Positions 8,650-18,146 of a DNA stretch of 34,424 bases are shown here, in pieces. Origin of the DNA: Phenylobacterium sp. (GTDB lineage Bacteria; Pseudomonadota; Alphaproteobacteria; Caulobacterales; Caulobacteraceae); the NCBI RefSeq assembly GCF_030646615.1, contig NZ_JAUSLG010000016.1, positions 1 to 34,424 of the forward strand, written 5' to 3'. A model generated the notes under the pieces. That model ran no database searches. It saw nothing but the letters and a program-made list of their open reading frames with translations, and was not told where the DNA came from. Both the position numbers and the translations under genes were made by a program. Every line of letters starts with the position of its first letter. Position 1 is the stretch's first letter.

Positions 8650-9084
8650 ATGGCGGCGAAGCTGAGTGGCGGGGGCGGCTCCAAGTTCGACCTCGGCCAG
8701 AACAGCGACATCAACGTCACGCCCTTCGTGGACGTGATGCTGGTGCTCCTGATCATCTTCATGGTGGCCATTCCGGCCGCGACGGTGTCGATCAAGCTCG
8801 ACCTGCCGCCCGCCATCCCGCCGCCGCCCGGCACGGTGGTCGAAGAGCCCACCCTGATCAATGTGCAGGAAGGTGGCGTCCTGTTCATCGGCGAGCGTCC
8901 GACCACCCTGGCGACCCTGGCCGCCGACCTGGCCTCGGAACTGGACGTGCCGGTTCCCACCGAGGAGCGCGTCTATGTCCGCGCCGATCGCACCGTGCGC
9001 TACGGTGAGTTCATGTCGGTGATGAACCAGCTGCAGACCGATGGCTACTTCCTGGTCGCCCTGATCAACGAAGAACTGTCCTGA
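8650..9084 (+). CDS. exbD: ExbD/TolR-family biopolymer transporter
   Basis: A component of proton-driven ExbBD/TolQR-type motors that energise outer-membrane or envelope processes. The 144-residue product has a Gly-rich cytoplasmic start, a single membrane segment at about 27-45 with the conserved proton-carrying Asp28 in DINVTPFVDVMLVLLIIF, and a periplasmic domain ending GEFMSVMNQLQTDGYFLVAL. The frame is open upstream to 8518, but ATG 8650 is preceded by GGAAGGA seven bases away and begins at the normal family N-terminus. No exbB/tolQ or tonB gene is adjacent, so its motor partner must be encoded elsewhere. An intrinsic terminator follows. Confidence 0.92.
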   Translation: MAAKLSGGGGSKFDLGQNSDINVTPFVDVMLVLLIIFMVAIPAATVSIKLDLPPAIPPPPGTVVEEPTLINVQEGGVLFIGERPTTLATLAADLASELDVPVPTEERVYVRADRTVRYGEFMSVMNQLQTDGYFLVALINEELS

Positions 9085-9146
9085 TCTAAGACCTTTTCTG
9101 ATCCCTGCGGCGATCTGATCGCCGCTCCCGGATCGACCGATATGCG

Positions 9147-9176
9147 AACGCCCGCCGGATCACCGGCGGGCGTTTT
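9147..9176 (+). terminator. intrinsic terminator after exbD
   Basis: AACGCCCGCCGG (9147-9158), loop ATCA, CCGGCGGGCGTT (9163-9174), then the rest of a T4 run. A strong 12-bp stem located between exbD and the convergent cobW-like gene. Confidence 0.9.
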
Positions 9177-9201
9177 CATGTCCGCAAAGGCGTTGCGCCA
9201 A

Positions 9202-10281
9202 TCAGGCCGCGCAGGCCTCGAAGCCGGCCTTCAGCTTGGCCTCATCCAGATTGCGGCCGATGAACACCATGCGACTGAACCGCGGCTCGTCGGCCCGCCA
9301 GTCCCGCTGGAAATCGCCCTCCAGGATCATGTGAACGGCCTGAAAGACCAGGCGGCGATCCTCGCCAGAGACGTCGAGAATGCCCTTGGCCCGCAGGATG
9401 TCGGGGCCCTGGTCCTGCAGCAGCTCATTCAGCCAGTTGGTGACCCGGGTTCCGTTCAGCGGCTTGTCCAGGGTCAGCGACACGCCGCGGATGCCCGCCT
9501 CGGCCACATGGTCATGGGCGGCATGATCATGGTGGCTGTGGTCGTGGTGATCATGGCCATCATGGTGATCATGATCGTGATCATGATCGCAGGACTCGTC
9601 ATGCACATGGCCGGGTTCGCCATGGCCGGGATTGAGGAATTCCGGATCGAGGCCGGTGATGCGCTCCAGGTCGAAGCCGCCCCGGCCCAGCACCGCCTCC
9701 AGCGGCACATTGGACCGCTGCGCCCGATGGATCGGCGCCAGCGGGTTGATCCGCCTGATCTGCGCCTCGACCGCCGCCAGCTCGGCCGGGGTCACCAGAT
9801 CGGTCTTGTTCAGGATGATCTGGTCGGCGAACGCGATCTGCTCCACCGCCTCAGGACTGTCGGCCAGGCGCAGGGGCAGATGCTTGGCGTCCACCACCGT
9901 GGTCACCGAGTCCAGCTGGGCCTTGGCCCGCACATCGTCGTCCACGAAGAAGGTCTGGGCCACCGGTCCCGGATCGGCCAGGCCCGTGGTCTCGACGATG
10001 ATCGCGTCGAACTTGCCCTTGCGCTTCATGAGCCCTGAGAGCACCCGGATCAGGTCGCCGCGCACGGTGCAGCAGACACAGCCGTTGTTCATCTCAAAGA
10101 CTTCTTCGTCGGCGCCGACGATCAGCTCGTTGTCGATGCCCACCTCGCCGAACTCGTTGACGATGACAGCGTAGCGCTTGCCATGGTCCTCGCTGAGGAT
10201 GCGGTTGAGCAGGGTGGTCTTGCCGGCGCCGAGATAGCCGGTAAGGACGGTCACGGGAATCTTGTCGGTCATGGTCGCCAT
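9202..10281 (-). CDS. CobW/COG0523 GTPase with His-rich metal-binding loop
   Basis: A G3E-family P-loop GTPase, probably a zinc metallochaperone or allocation factor. Seen: Walker A GYLGAGKT (15-22), the metal-binding CxCC motif in [13 protein letters not shown] (Cys68, Cys70, Cys71), the ETTGLADP switch region, NKTD (158-161), a His/Asp-rich loop (220-258) with 17 histidines and Cys231, then the CobW C-terminal domain. Length is 359 residues. True cobalamin CobW is unlikely because no B12 genes are nearby. The start is ATG 10281 or the in-frame ATG 10272; neither has a strong ribosome-binding site. A Zur-box-like palindrome lies 76 bases upstream, in the gap shared with a CDF transporter, which supports a role in zinc starvation. 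Confidence 0.92.
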   Translation of the reverse strand: MATMTDKIPVTVLTGYLGAGKTTLLNRILSEDHGKRYAVIVNEFGEVGIDNELIVGADEEVFEMNNGCVCCTVRGDLIRVLSGLMKRKGKFDAIIVETTGLADPGPVAQTFFVDDDVRAKAQLDSVTTVVDAKHLPLRLADSPEAVEQIAFADQIILNKTDLVTPAELAAVEAQIRRINPLAPIHRAQRSNVPLEAVLGRGGFDLERITGLDPEFLNPGHGEPGHVHDESCDHDHDHDHHDGHDHHDHSHHDHAAHDHVAEAGIRGVSLTLDKPLNGTRVTNWLNELLQDQGPDILRAKGILDVSGEDRRLVFQAVHMILEGDFQRDWRADEPRFSRMVFIGRNLDEAKLKAGFEACAA

Positions 10282-10356
10282 TTAGTCACTGCGACGGCCC
10301 GAGGGAACAGGCCAGGCGAAGGGATGTCCTTCTGATCACCCTTGACCGCCCCCGTC

Positions 10357-10373
10357 ATGTTATAGAATAACAT
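10357..10373. promoter_or_regulatory. Zur-box-like operator between cobW-like and dmeF-like genes
   Basis: ATGTTAT-AGA-ATAACAT is a perfect 7-3-7 palindrome and the only AT-rich stretch in this divergent gap. It closely resembles proteobacterial Zur sites (GTTATA-like half sites). It overlaps plausible -10 elements on both strands, as expected for a repressor that shuts off both genes when zinc is sufficient. Confidence 0.75.
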
Positions 10374-10410
10374 TCGCCCGCCCGACCTGGGCGCCTCCGG
10401 AGGGCCGCCC

Positions 10411-11421
10411 GTGTCTCAGGACGATCATACAGGGCCTGCCCCCGTGTCCGACGTCCCCCCGCCGGGCGCGAGCCCCCTGGACGGCTTCCGCGCCGACCGG
10501 GTCTATCTGGGCGCCGACCATGCGCGCAACGAGCGCCGCGTCTGGGCTGCGGCGGCCATCTGCGCCCTGACCCTGGTGGGCCAGTTGGTCGGGGGACTGG
10601 CCTTCAACTCCATGGCCCTGGTGGCCGGGGGCGTCCATATGGCCGCCCATGTGGCGGCTCTGGGCGTGGCGGGCCTGGCCTATCTCCTGGCCCGGCGCTA
10701 CGCCGCCGATCGCAGGTTCAGCTTCGGGGCCGGCAAGATCGGCTATCTCGCCGCCTTCGCCAACGCCGTGGCCCTGGGCTTCACCGCCCTGCTGCTGGCC
10801 GGGGAAAGCCTGGCCCACTTCGGCGGCGGCGAGGCGACCCACTATCATGAGGCCACGCAGCTCGCCTTCGCCGTGCTGGCCGTCAACTTCGTCTGCATGT
10901 GGCTGCTGCGGCCGGTGAACGCCCGACCCGCGCCAGGGGACGACGACGACGTCAATCTCCGCGCCGCCCACCTGCATCTGGCCGCCGACGTGATCGTGTC
11001 GGTGCTGGCGATCGGCGGCCTGCTCGCCGGCGAGCATCTGGGCTGGACCTGGGCCGATCCCCTGGCCGGGTTGCTGGGCGCTGTGCTGGTGGGGCGTTTC
11101 GCCTGGGGCCTGGGACGGCGCTCCGGCGCAGTCCTGCTCGACATGACCCCGGATCCCCGCCTGACCGCCGAGGTCCGCAGCCGGCTCGAGGCCCTGGAGG
11201 CCCGGGTGATCGACCTCCATCTGTGGCGCCTGGGGCCAGGCCACCATGCCGCCATCGCCGTGGTGGCCGATCCGCAGGGCCGCTCGGCGCACACCTTCCG
11301 CGACCAGCTCGCCGGCCTGGCGGGCCTCAGCCATCTGACGGTCGAGGTTCGCCAAGCCCCTCGGGATGAGGAGGCAGAATCCCCCCTGGCCGCGTTGACT
11401 CGCAAGTCTGCGTCTGTATAA
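10411..11421 (+). CDS. CDF-family metal transporter, DmeF-like
   Basis: A cation diffusion facilitator of the DmeF branch, about six membrane helices, exporting divalent metal (Co, Ni or Zn) in exchange for protons; 336 residues. Metal-site motifs are present: HxxxH in TM2 (His76 and His80 in GGVHMAAH) and HxxxD in TM5 (His189 and Asp193 in HLHLAADVIVSVLAI). The C-terminal cytoplasmic domain has the DmeF signature DLHLWRLGPGHHAAI. The Asp usually found three residues before the first TM2 His is Gly73 here. The start is GTG 10411 with GGAGG seven bases upstream. A Zur-like palindrome lies 38 bases before it. The -35 and -10 of rplU are inside its last codons. Confidence 0.9.
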   Translation: MSQDDHTGPAPVSDVPPPGASPLDGFRADRVYLGADHARNERRVWAAAAICALTLVGQLVGGLAFNSMALVAGGVHMAAHVAALGVAGLAYLLARRYAADRRFSFGAGKIGYLAAFANAVALGFTALLLAGESLAHFGGGEATHYHEATQLAFAVLAVNFVCMWLLRPVNARPAPGDDDDVNLRAAHLHLAADVIVSVLAIGGLLAGEHLGWTWADPLAGLLGAVLVGRFAWGLGRRSGAVLLDMTPDPRLTAEVRSRLEALEARVIDLHLWRLGPGHHAAIAVVADPQGRSAHTFRDQLAGLAGLSHLTVEVRQAPRDEEAESPLAALTRKSASV

Positions 11422-11422
11422 G
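11395..11422 (+). promoter_or_regulatory. sigma-70-type promoter of rplU-rpmA
   Basis: TTGACT (11395-11400), 16-base spacer, TATAAG (11417-11422). Close to consensus and correctly placed before the ribosomal protein operon. It lies within the last codons of the upstream transporter gene. Confidence 0.8.
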
Positions 11423-11433
11423 TCCGCGGCTCT

Positions 11434-11465
11434 CGCCCGCAGGCTATCGCGGGCGTAATCCTTTT
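11434..11465 (+). promoter_or_regulatory. rplU leader hairpin with T tract, possible attenuator
   Basis: CGCCCGC (11434-11440) pairs with GCGGGCG (11449-11455), followed by TAATCCTTTTT. It has the form of an intrinsic terminator but lies between the promoter and the rplU start, so it could attenuate the operon. Confidence 0.6.
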
Positions 11466-11489
11466 TGCATATAGTCCAAGGCGCGAACC

Positions 11490-12086
11490 ATGTACGCGGT
11501 GATCAAGACCGGCGGCAAACAGTACCGGGTCCAACCTGGCGATCTGCTTGTGGTTGAAAAGCTGGATGGCGAACCGGGCGCCGATGTCGCGTTCGGCGAC
11601 GTCCTGATGCTGGGCGACGGTGACACCGTGACCTTGGGCGCGCCCATTGTGGACGGCGCCAGCGTCTCGGCCACCCTGATCGAAACCCGCAAGGGCGAGA
11701 AGGTGAAGATCTTCAAGAAGATCCGCCGTCAGGGCTATCGTCGGACCCGCGGTCATCGCCAGCTCGAAAGCGTGCTGCGCGTGACCTCGATCGCCGGCGT
11801 CGGCAAGACCGACAAGTGGGACGGTGAAGTCGACCTGACCACCAAGGCGGTCCTCGACGCCCGCGCTCGTGGCCTCGCGCCCCGTGTCGAGGTCGAAGAC
11901 AAGCCCGCCAAGGCTGCGCCGAAGAAGGCCGACGCCGCTCCGGTGGACGCCGAGGCCGAGGGCCCCAAGGCGGAAGCCAAGCCCAAGGCCGCCCCGAAGA
12001 AGGCCGCGGCCCCCAAGGCTGAAGCTGGCGAAACGAAGGCTGCGCCCAAGAAGGCCGCCGCCAAGAAGGAATCGGACGCCGAATAG
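11490..12086 (+). CDS. rplU: 50S ribosomal protein L21 with Lys/Ala-rich C-terminal extension
   Basis: A large-subunit ribosomal protein. Residues 1 to about 103 (MYAVIKTGGKQYRV to the TSI segment) are the normal L21 fold, including KVKIFKKIRRQGYRRTRGHR for rRNA contact. Beyond that a tail of about 95 residues is rich in Lys, Ala, Pro and Glu with repeated PKKA units. Such tails occur in alphaproteobacterial L21 and are probably disordered and RNA-associated. The start is ATG 11490 with AAGGCG upstream. It is cotranscribed with rpmA, 25 bases downstream, from the promoter at 11395, with a leader hairpin between. Confidence 0.97.
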   Translation: MYAVIKTGGKQYRVQPGDLLVVEKLDGEPGADVAFGDVLMLGDGDTVTLGAPIVDGASVSATLIETRKGEKVKIFKKIRRQGYRRTRGHRQLESVLRVTSIAGVGKTDKWDGEVDLTTKAVLDARARGLAPRVEVEDKPAKAAPKKADAAPVDAEAEGPKAEAKPKAAPKKAAAPKAEAGETKAAPKKAAAKKESDAE

Positions 12087-12111
12087 GCGTTCCACGGTTT
12101 AGGAGAGCACC

Positions 12112-12384
12112 ATGGCTCACAAGAAATCTGGCGGTTCTTCGCGTAACGGTCGCGACTCCGCGGGCCGCCGTCTCGGCGTAAAGAAGTTTGGCGGCGAAGC
12201 TGTGCTCGCCGGCAACATCATCGTGCGCCAGCGCGGCACCAAGTATTATCCGGGCGCGAATGTGGGCATTGGTCGCGACCATACCCTCTTCGCCCTTTCC
12301 ACCGGCGCGGTGAAGTTCATCACCAAGCGTGACGACCGCACCTATGTGACGGTGGTTCAGGCGGAGATGGCCGCCGGCGAGTAG
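12112..12384 (+). CDS. rpmA: 50S ribosomal protein L27
   Basis: A large-subunit ribosomal protein whose N-terminus reaches the peptidyl-transferase centre. The 90-residue product begins [20 protein letters not shown] and contains [15 protein letters not shown] and GRDHTLFAL, all diagnostic. There is no N-terminal extension needing cleavage. AGGAG lies six bases before the ATG. Second gene of the rplU operon; a strong terminator follows. Confidence 0.98.
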   Translation: MAHKKSGGSSRNGRDSAGRRLGVKKFGGEAVLAGNIIVRQRGTKYYPGANVGIGRDHTLFALSTGAVKFITKRDDRTYVTVVQAEMAAGE

Positions 12385-12447
12385 CGGAACCTCCTTTCAC
12401 CGGTTCCGCCTCTCACCGACCCGAGGCGAACCGGACAGGAAAACTCC

Positions 12448-12486
12448 AAACGGGGAGTCCGGCCGCCGGACTCCCCGTTTTCGTTT
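12448..12486 (+). terminator. intrinsic terminator of rplU-rpmA
   Basis: AACGGGGAGTCCGG (12449-12462), three-base loop, CCGGACTCCCCGTT (12466-12479), followed by a T-rich tail. A perfect 14-bp stem. Confidence 0.92.
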
Positions 12487-12521
12487 TCCGAGGGCCTCCG
12501 CAGAGGGGCCGGGAGGATCAG

Positions 12522-13055
12522 ATGAGCATTTCCGACGGACCGCCCGTCATTTCAACCGCCCGGCTGCGGTTGCGCGCGCCCAAGCCTGAGGACGCGCCGC
12601 GCATCGCCGACCTGGCCAATGATCCCGGCGTGGCGCGGATGACTACGCGGATGCCCCACCCCTATGGCCTGTCGGACGCTGAGGCCTTTCTTCAGGCCTG
12701 CGAGCGCCGCGACATGGCCCGGGAGCACATCTTCGCCCTGGAGCATGGGGACGAAGGCTTGGTGGGCATGCTCGGCTTTCATCCCGATGACGGGGGGCGG
12801 GTCGAGCTGGGCTACTGGCTGGGTCGTCCCTACTGGGGTCAGGGCCTGGCCACCGAAGCCGCCGGCGGGGCCCTGGCTTGGGCTGGCGAAGGCTGGCGGC
12901 GGCGCTATCTGGTGGCCGGTCACTTCGCCGACAACCCGGCCTCGGGCCAGGTGCTGTGCAAGACCGGCTTCCTCTACACCGGCGAGGTCGTGCCTCGTCA
13001 TTCCCTGGCGCGCGGCGAAGCCGCGGCCACCCGCATGATGGTCTGGCTCGCCTAG
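12522..13055 (+). CDS. GNAT acetyltransferase, RimJ/RimL type
   Basis: An acetyl-CoA-dependent N-acetyltransferase of 177 residues; the target is unknown. Seen: the N-terminal STARLRLRAPKPEDAPRIADL typical of the RimJ/RimL group, the acetyl-CoA pyrophosphate loop PYWGQGLATEA, and the later NPASGQVLCKTGFLYTGE segment containing the conserved Asn and the KxGF motif. GGAGG precedes the ATG by five bases. It sits between the rpmA terminator and obgE, a common position for such a gene in alphaproteobacteria, and may be cotranscribed with obgE (71-base gap). Confidence 0.9.
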   Translation: MSISDGPPVISTARLRLRAPKPEDAPRIADLANDPGVARMTTRMPHPYGLSDAEAFLQACERRDMAREHIFALEHGDEGLVGMLGFHPDDGGRVELGYWLGRPYWGQGLATEAAGGALAWAGEGWRRRYLVAGHFADNPASGQVLCKTGFLYTGEVVPRHSLARGEAAATRMMVWLA

Positions 13056-13072
13056 CTCATCCCACTCTATGA

Positions 13073-15294
<2,222 letters not shown>

Positions 15295-15385
15295 GCGCAC
15301 AGACCGGCCGCAAGCCTTGAATTGCCCAGGCGCCGAAAGGAGCCTAGGTAAGCCTCATCCTGAGCATAACTGACGGATCGTGACG

Positions 15386-16963
15386 ATGGACGGGGCGAGG
15401 CCCGGCAGGGACCAGACCGGGGAGGATCAGGGCGGCGAGCGTCTCACCACGCTCAGCCCCGGCATGGCCATTCCCTATGGCGGCGACCGTTTGGCTCGGG
15501 TCAGCCCGGAGCTGGCCAGCGCTTTCAAGCCCGGCGACCGGCTGATCGTGTTGCAGGACTCCGGGACTCTGCTGCATGTGCCCGCCGTCCAGCAGGCGAT
15601 CGCCGCCGACGCCGTGGGCCGCGCCCAGGCCGCCTTCGCTCTTATGGGCGAGGTCCGCGACGACCAGATCACCGCCTTCTTCGACGCCTTCGCCAACCGC
15701 CTGGCCGACGAGGCCGCCTGGGGCGCCATCGCTGCGGCCAACGCCGCCGATGTGGCGCGCGCCCAGCAGAAGGGCCGCTCCACCACGAGACTCGCCGTCA
15801 ACCCCGCCATGCGCGCCGACATGATTGCGGGTCTGCGGGCCTGGCGCGACTCCGCGCCCGCGCGGGGGCGGCTGGTGGAGGCCGTGGACCATGCCGGTTG
15901 GCGGGTCGAGCAGGTCTCCGCCCCCCTGGGCGTGGTGGCCTTCGTCTTCGAAGGTCGGCCCAATGTGTTCGCCGACGCCACGGGCGTCCTGCGGGCCGGC
16001 AACACCGTCGTCTTCCGCATCGGCTCCGATGCGCTCGGCACGGCCCGCGCCATCGTGACTGAGGCCCTGGAGCCGGCCATCGCCGCAGCGGGCCTGCCGC
16101 CGGGCGCCGCCGTCCTGGTGGATTCGGCCGAGCACGCCGCCGGCTGGGCCATGTTCGCAGATCCGCGCCTGGGCCTGGCCGTGGCCCGGGGATCTGGCCC
16201 CGCCGTCACCCAGCTGGGCGGCATCGCCCGCCAGGCCGGCGTGCCGGTCAGCCTGCACGGCACGGGCGGGGCCTGGATGGCGGCCGACGCCAGCGCCGAC
16301 CCTGAGCGCCTGTTCGCGGCGGTCTTCCATTCCCTCGACCGCAAGGTCTGCAACACCCTGAACGTCTTCTGCGTCACCCGCGACGCCGCCCAGGACCTGA
16401 TCCCGGTGTTCCTCGCCGCCCTGGACCAGGCCGGCGAGCGGGGCGGCCATGGGGTCAAGCTGCACGTGGTGGAGGGCGACGAGGCCTTCCTGCCTGAGGC
16501 CTGGCGCCAGGCCCGCGTGCAGGTCGCCCGCGCAGAGGGCGTCCGCGACGAGGCCAAGGTGGACCTTCTGCCGCAGGCCGACCTCGGTCGCGAGTGGGAG
16601 TGGGAGCAGACGCCCGAGGTGACCCTTCATGTGGTGTCCGACCTGGATGAAGCGGTCGGCCTGTTCAACCGCTACAGCCCGCAGTTCGCCGCCAGCCTGA
16701 TCAGCACGGACACAGGCGCCCAGGCCCGTTTCTACGCCACCATCAATGCGCCCTTCGTCGGCGACGGCTTCACCCGCTGGGTGGATGGCCAGTATGCGCT
16801 GAACAGGCCTGAGCTGGGCCTCTCCAACTGGGAGTTCGGCCGGCTGTTCGCCCGGGGCGGCGTCCTGGCCGGCGACGGGGTCTTCACCGTGCGGGCGCGG
16901 GTAAGCCAGAGCGATATCCATCTCGACCGCGGCGGGGTTCCCACCCCCGCCCGCACCGCTTGA
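15386..16963 (+). CDS. proA: glutamate-5-semialdehyde dehydrogenase, divergent long form
   Basis: Expected role: NADPH-dependent reduction of gamma-glutamyl phosphate, second step of proline synthesis, directly after proB. The aldehyde-dehydrogenase fold and ProA signatures are visible: APLGVVAFVFEGRPNVFADA, LRAGNTVVFRIGSDAL, and catalytic Cys322 in DRKVCNTLNV. It is divergent: 525 residues against about 420 for ordinary ProA, with an extra segment of roughly 70 residues at the N-terminus, and the Cys context (usually RPGVCNALE) differs. I recall similar long forms annotated as ProA in other bacteria, so this is likely a ProA subfamily rather than a broken gene. An in-frame TGA at 15371 limits the start to GTG 15380 or ATG 15386; no strong ribosome-binding site discriminates. 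Confidence 0.8.
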   Translation: MDGARPGRDQTGEDQGGERLTTLSPGMAIPYGGDRLARVSPELASAFKPGDRLIVLQDSGTLLHVPAVQQAIAADAVGRAQAAFALMGEVRDDQITAFFDAFANRLADEAAWGAIAAANAADVARAQQKGRSTTRLAVNPAMRADMIAGLRAWRDSAPARGRLVEAVDHAGWRVEQVSAPLGVVAFVFEGRPNVFADATGVLRAGNTVVFRIGSDALGTARAIVTEALEPAIAAAGLPPGAAVLVDSAEHAAGWAMFADPRLGLAVARGSGPAVTQLGGIARQAGVPVSLHGTGGAWMAADASADPERLFAAVFHSLDRKVCNTLNVFCVTRDAAQDLIPVFLAALDQAGERGGHGVKLHVVEGDEAFLPEAWRQARVQVARAEGVRDEAKVDLLPQADLGREWEWEQTPEVTLHVVSDLDEAVGLFNRYSPQFAASLISTDTGAQARFYATINAPFVGDGFTRWVDGQYALNRPELGLSNWEFGRLFARGGVLAGDGVFTVRARVSQSDIHLDRGGVPTPARTA

Positions 16964-16978
16964 TCACAGGTCCCGCAG

Positions 16979-17659
16979 ATGTGGTTTGCCGGTCCCGCCC
17001 GTCGACTGCCCGCCGCCGGACGGCCCGGCGCCCTGCGCCTGGGGTTCCATCTGGAACCGGGGATGCGGGTGGGCCTGTTCGGGGGCTCGTTCAATCCCGC
17101 CCATGAGGGCCACGCCCATGTGGCCGAGACCGCCCGGCGTCGGCTGGGCCTGGACCTGGTGATCTGGCTGGTCTCGCCGCAGAACCCCCTGAAGCCCACC
17201 CATGAAACCGCCAGCCTGGCCGAGCGCATCGCCGGGGCCCGCGCCTTCGCCCGGCAAAAGGGCATGGCGGTGTCCGACGCCGAGACCCGGCTGGGCTCGC
17301 GCTACACGATCGACTCGGTTCGCGCCCTGAAGGCCCGACATCCCGGCGTGGATTTTGTCTGGATCATGGGGGCCGACAGCCTGGCCACCTTCCACCGCTG
17401 GCGGGGCTGGACGCAGATCATGGCCGAGACGCCGGTGGCCGTGGTCTCGCGGCCCTGGATTTCCCTGAAAAGCCGCACCTCGCCGGCCGCGCGGCGGTTC
17501 GCCCACGCCCGGGTGCCGTCCAACCAAGCCCGCAGCCTGCCCGGCCGGCGCACGCCCGCCTGGGTTTTCCTGCGCGGTCCCCTCAATTTCCAATCCTCCA
17601 CGGCCCTTCGCGAACGGATGCGGTCCACCCGTCCGAGTGGCGCCATCAAGGACCGCTGA
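16979..17659 (+). CDS. nadD: nicotinate-nucleotide adenylyltransferase
   Basis: Adenylates nicotinate mononucleotide in NAD synthesis. Seen: the nucleotidyltransferase motif GLFGGSFNPAHEGH, WLVSPQNPLK, the FVWIMGADSLATFHRWRGW block, and the C-terminal SSTALRERM corresponding to the ISSTxxR motif. From ATG 16979 the protein is 226 residues with an N-terminal extension of 28 residues; a second possible start is ATG 17063 (MRVGLFGG). The upstream start is 15 bases after proA and N-terminal extensions are common in alphaproteobacterial NadD, so it is kept. Confidence 0.92.
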   Translation: MWFAGPARRLPAAGRPGALRLGFHLEPGMRVGLFGGSFNPAHEGHAHVAETARRRLGLDLVIWLVSPQNPLKPTHETASLAERIAGARAFARQKGMAVSDAETRLGSRYTIDSVRALKARHPGVDFVWIMGADSLATFHRWRGWTQIMAETPVAVVSRPWISLKSRTSPAARRFAHARVPSNQARSLPGRRTPAWVFLRGPLNFQSSTALRERMRSTRPSGAIKDR

Positions 17660-17684
17660 CCACAGGTCAGGATCGTGCTATGAT
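17656..17684 (+). promoter_or_regulatory. candidate promoter upstream of rsfS
   Basis: CTGACC (17656-17661), 17-base spacer, TATGAT (17679-17684). The match is good and it lies 33 bases before the proposed rsfS start, partly over the nadD stop. No expression evidence. Confidence 0.5.
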
Positions 17685-17716
17685 GATCTTCGCGTGGACG
17701 TTAGAGGAGTTTCCCG

Positions 17717-18136
17717 CTGAATAGTGAAGCCGCGCAGCGCGCGCAGGAGACCGCCGGTTCCGCCGTCGCCTCCTCGGACGTCGAGGGTCGCATCCAGGCC
17801 CTCGAAGACCTGATTCTGAGCCGCCTCGACGAGGACCAGGCCCAGGATGTCGTGGTCATCGATCTTACAGGCAAGAGCGCGGTGGCCGATGGCCTGATCG
17901 TCGCCTCTGGCCGGTCGCAACGGCATGTGGGCGCGATCGCCGACCACCTGCTGCGCGCCCTGAAGGAGCACGGCTATGGCCGCGCCCGGGTGGAAGGGAT
18001 GCCCCATTGCGATTGGGTGCTGATCGACACCGGGGACATCATCGTCCACCTGTTCCGTCCCGAAGTCCGCTCCTTCTATAATATCGAGAAGATCTGGTCG
18101 GTGGACGCCTCGGGCCACGCCGTTCCCACCTCCTGA
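17717..18136 (+). CDS. rsfS: ribosomal silencing factor RsfS, CTG start
   Basis: Binds ribosomal protein L14 and blocks 30S-50S joining under nutrient limitation. The conserved domain (DVVVIDLTGKSAVADGLIVASG, HVGAIADHL, then DWVLIDTGDIIVHLFRPEVRSFYNIEKIW) is intact. The first ATG/GTG/TTG in frame is GTG 17852, which would delete the first strand of the domain. Upstream, the frame is open to a TAG at 17702, and AGAGGAG stands seven bases before CTG 17717. Starting there gives 139 residues, in the family range. I infer CTG as the true start. It lies between nadD and rlmH, its usual neighbours. Confidence 0.85.
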   Translation: MNSEAAQRAQETAGSAVASSDVEGRIQALEDLILSRLDEDQAQDVVVIDLTGKSAVADGLIVASGRSQRHVGAIADHLLRALKEHGYGRARVEGMPHCDWVLIDTGDIIVHLFRPEVRSFYNIEKIWSVDASGHAVPTS

Positions 18137-18146
18137 CGGGGGCGGC

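Noticed and set aside
9142..10038. Long plus-strand frame of about 300 codons opposite the cobW-like gene, with Met/Val-rich repeats
   Set aside because: It is the shadow of the CobW coding strand; the repeats mirror the His-rich loop codons and no domain is seen.
15344..16921. 525-codon minus-strand frame opposite proA
   Set aside because: High-GC shadow with Gly/Arg/His-rich composition and no recognisable motif; proA has clear motifs on plus.
17852..18136. 94-codon rsfS frame starting at GTG 17852
   Set aside because: This start would cut into the conserved domain and has no ribosome-binding site; CTG 17717 fits better.
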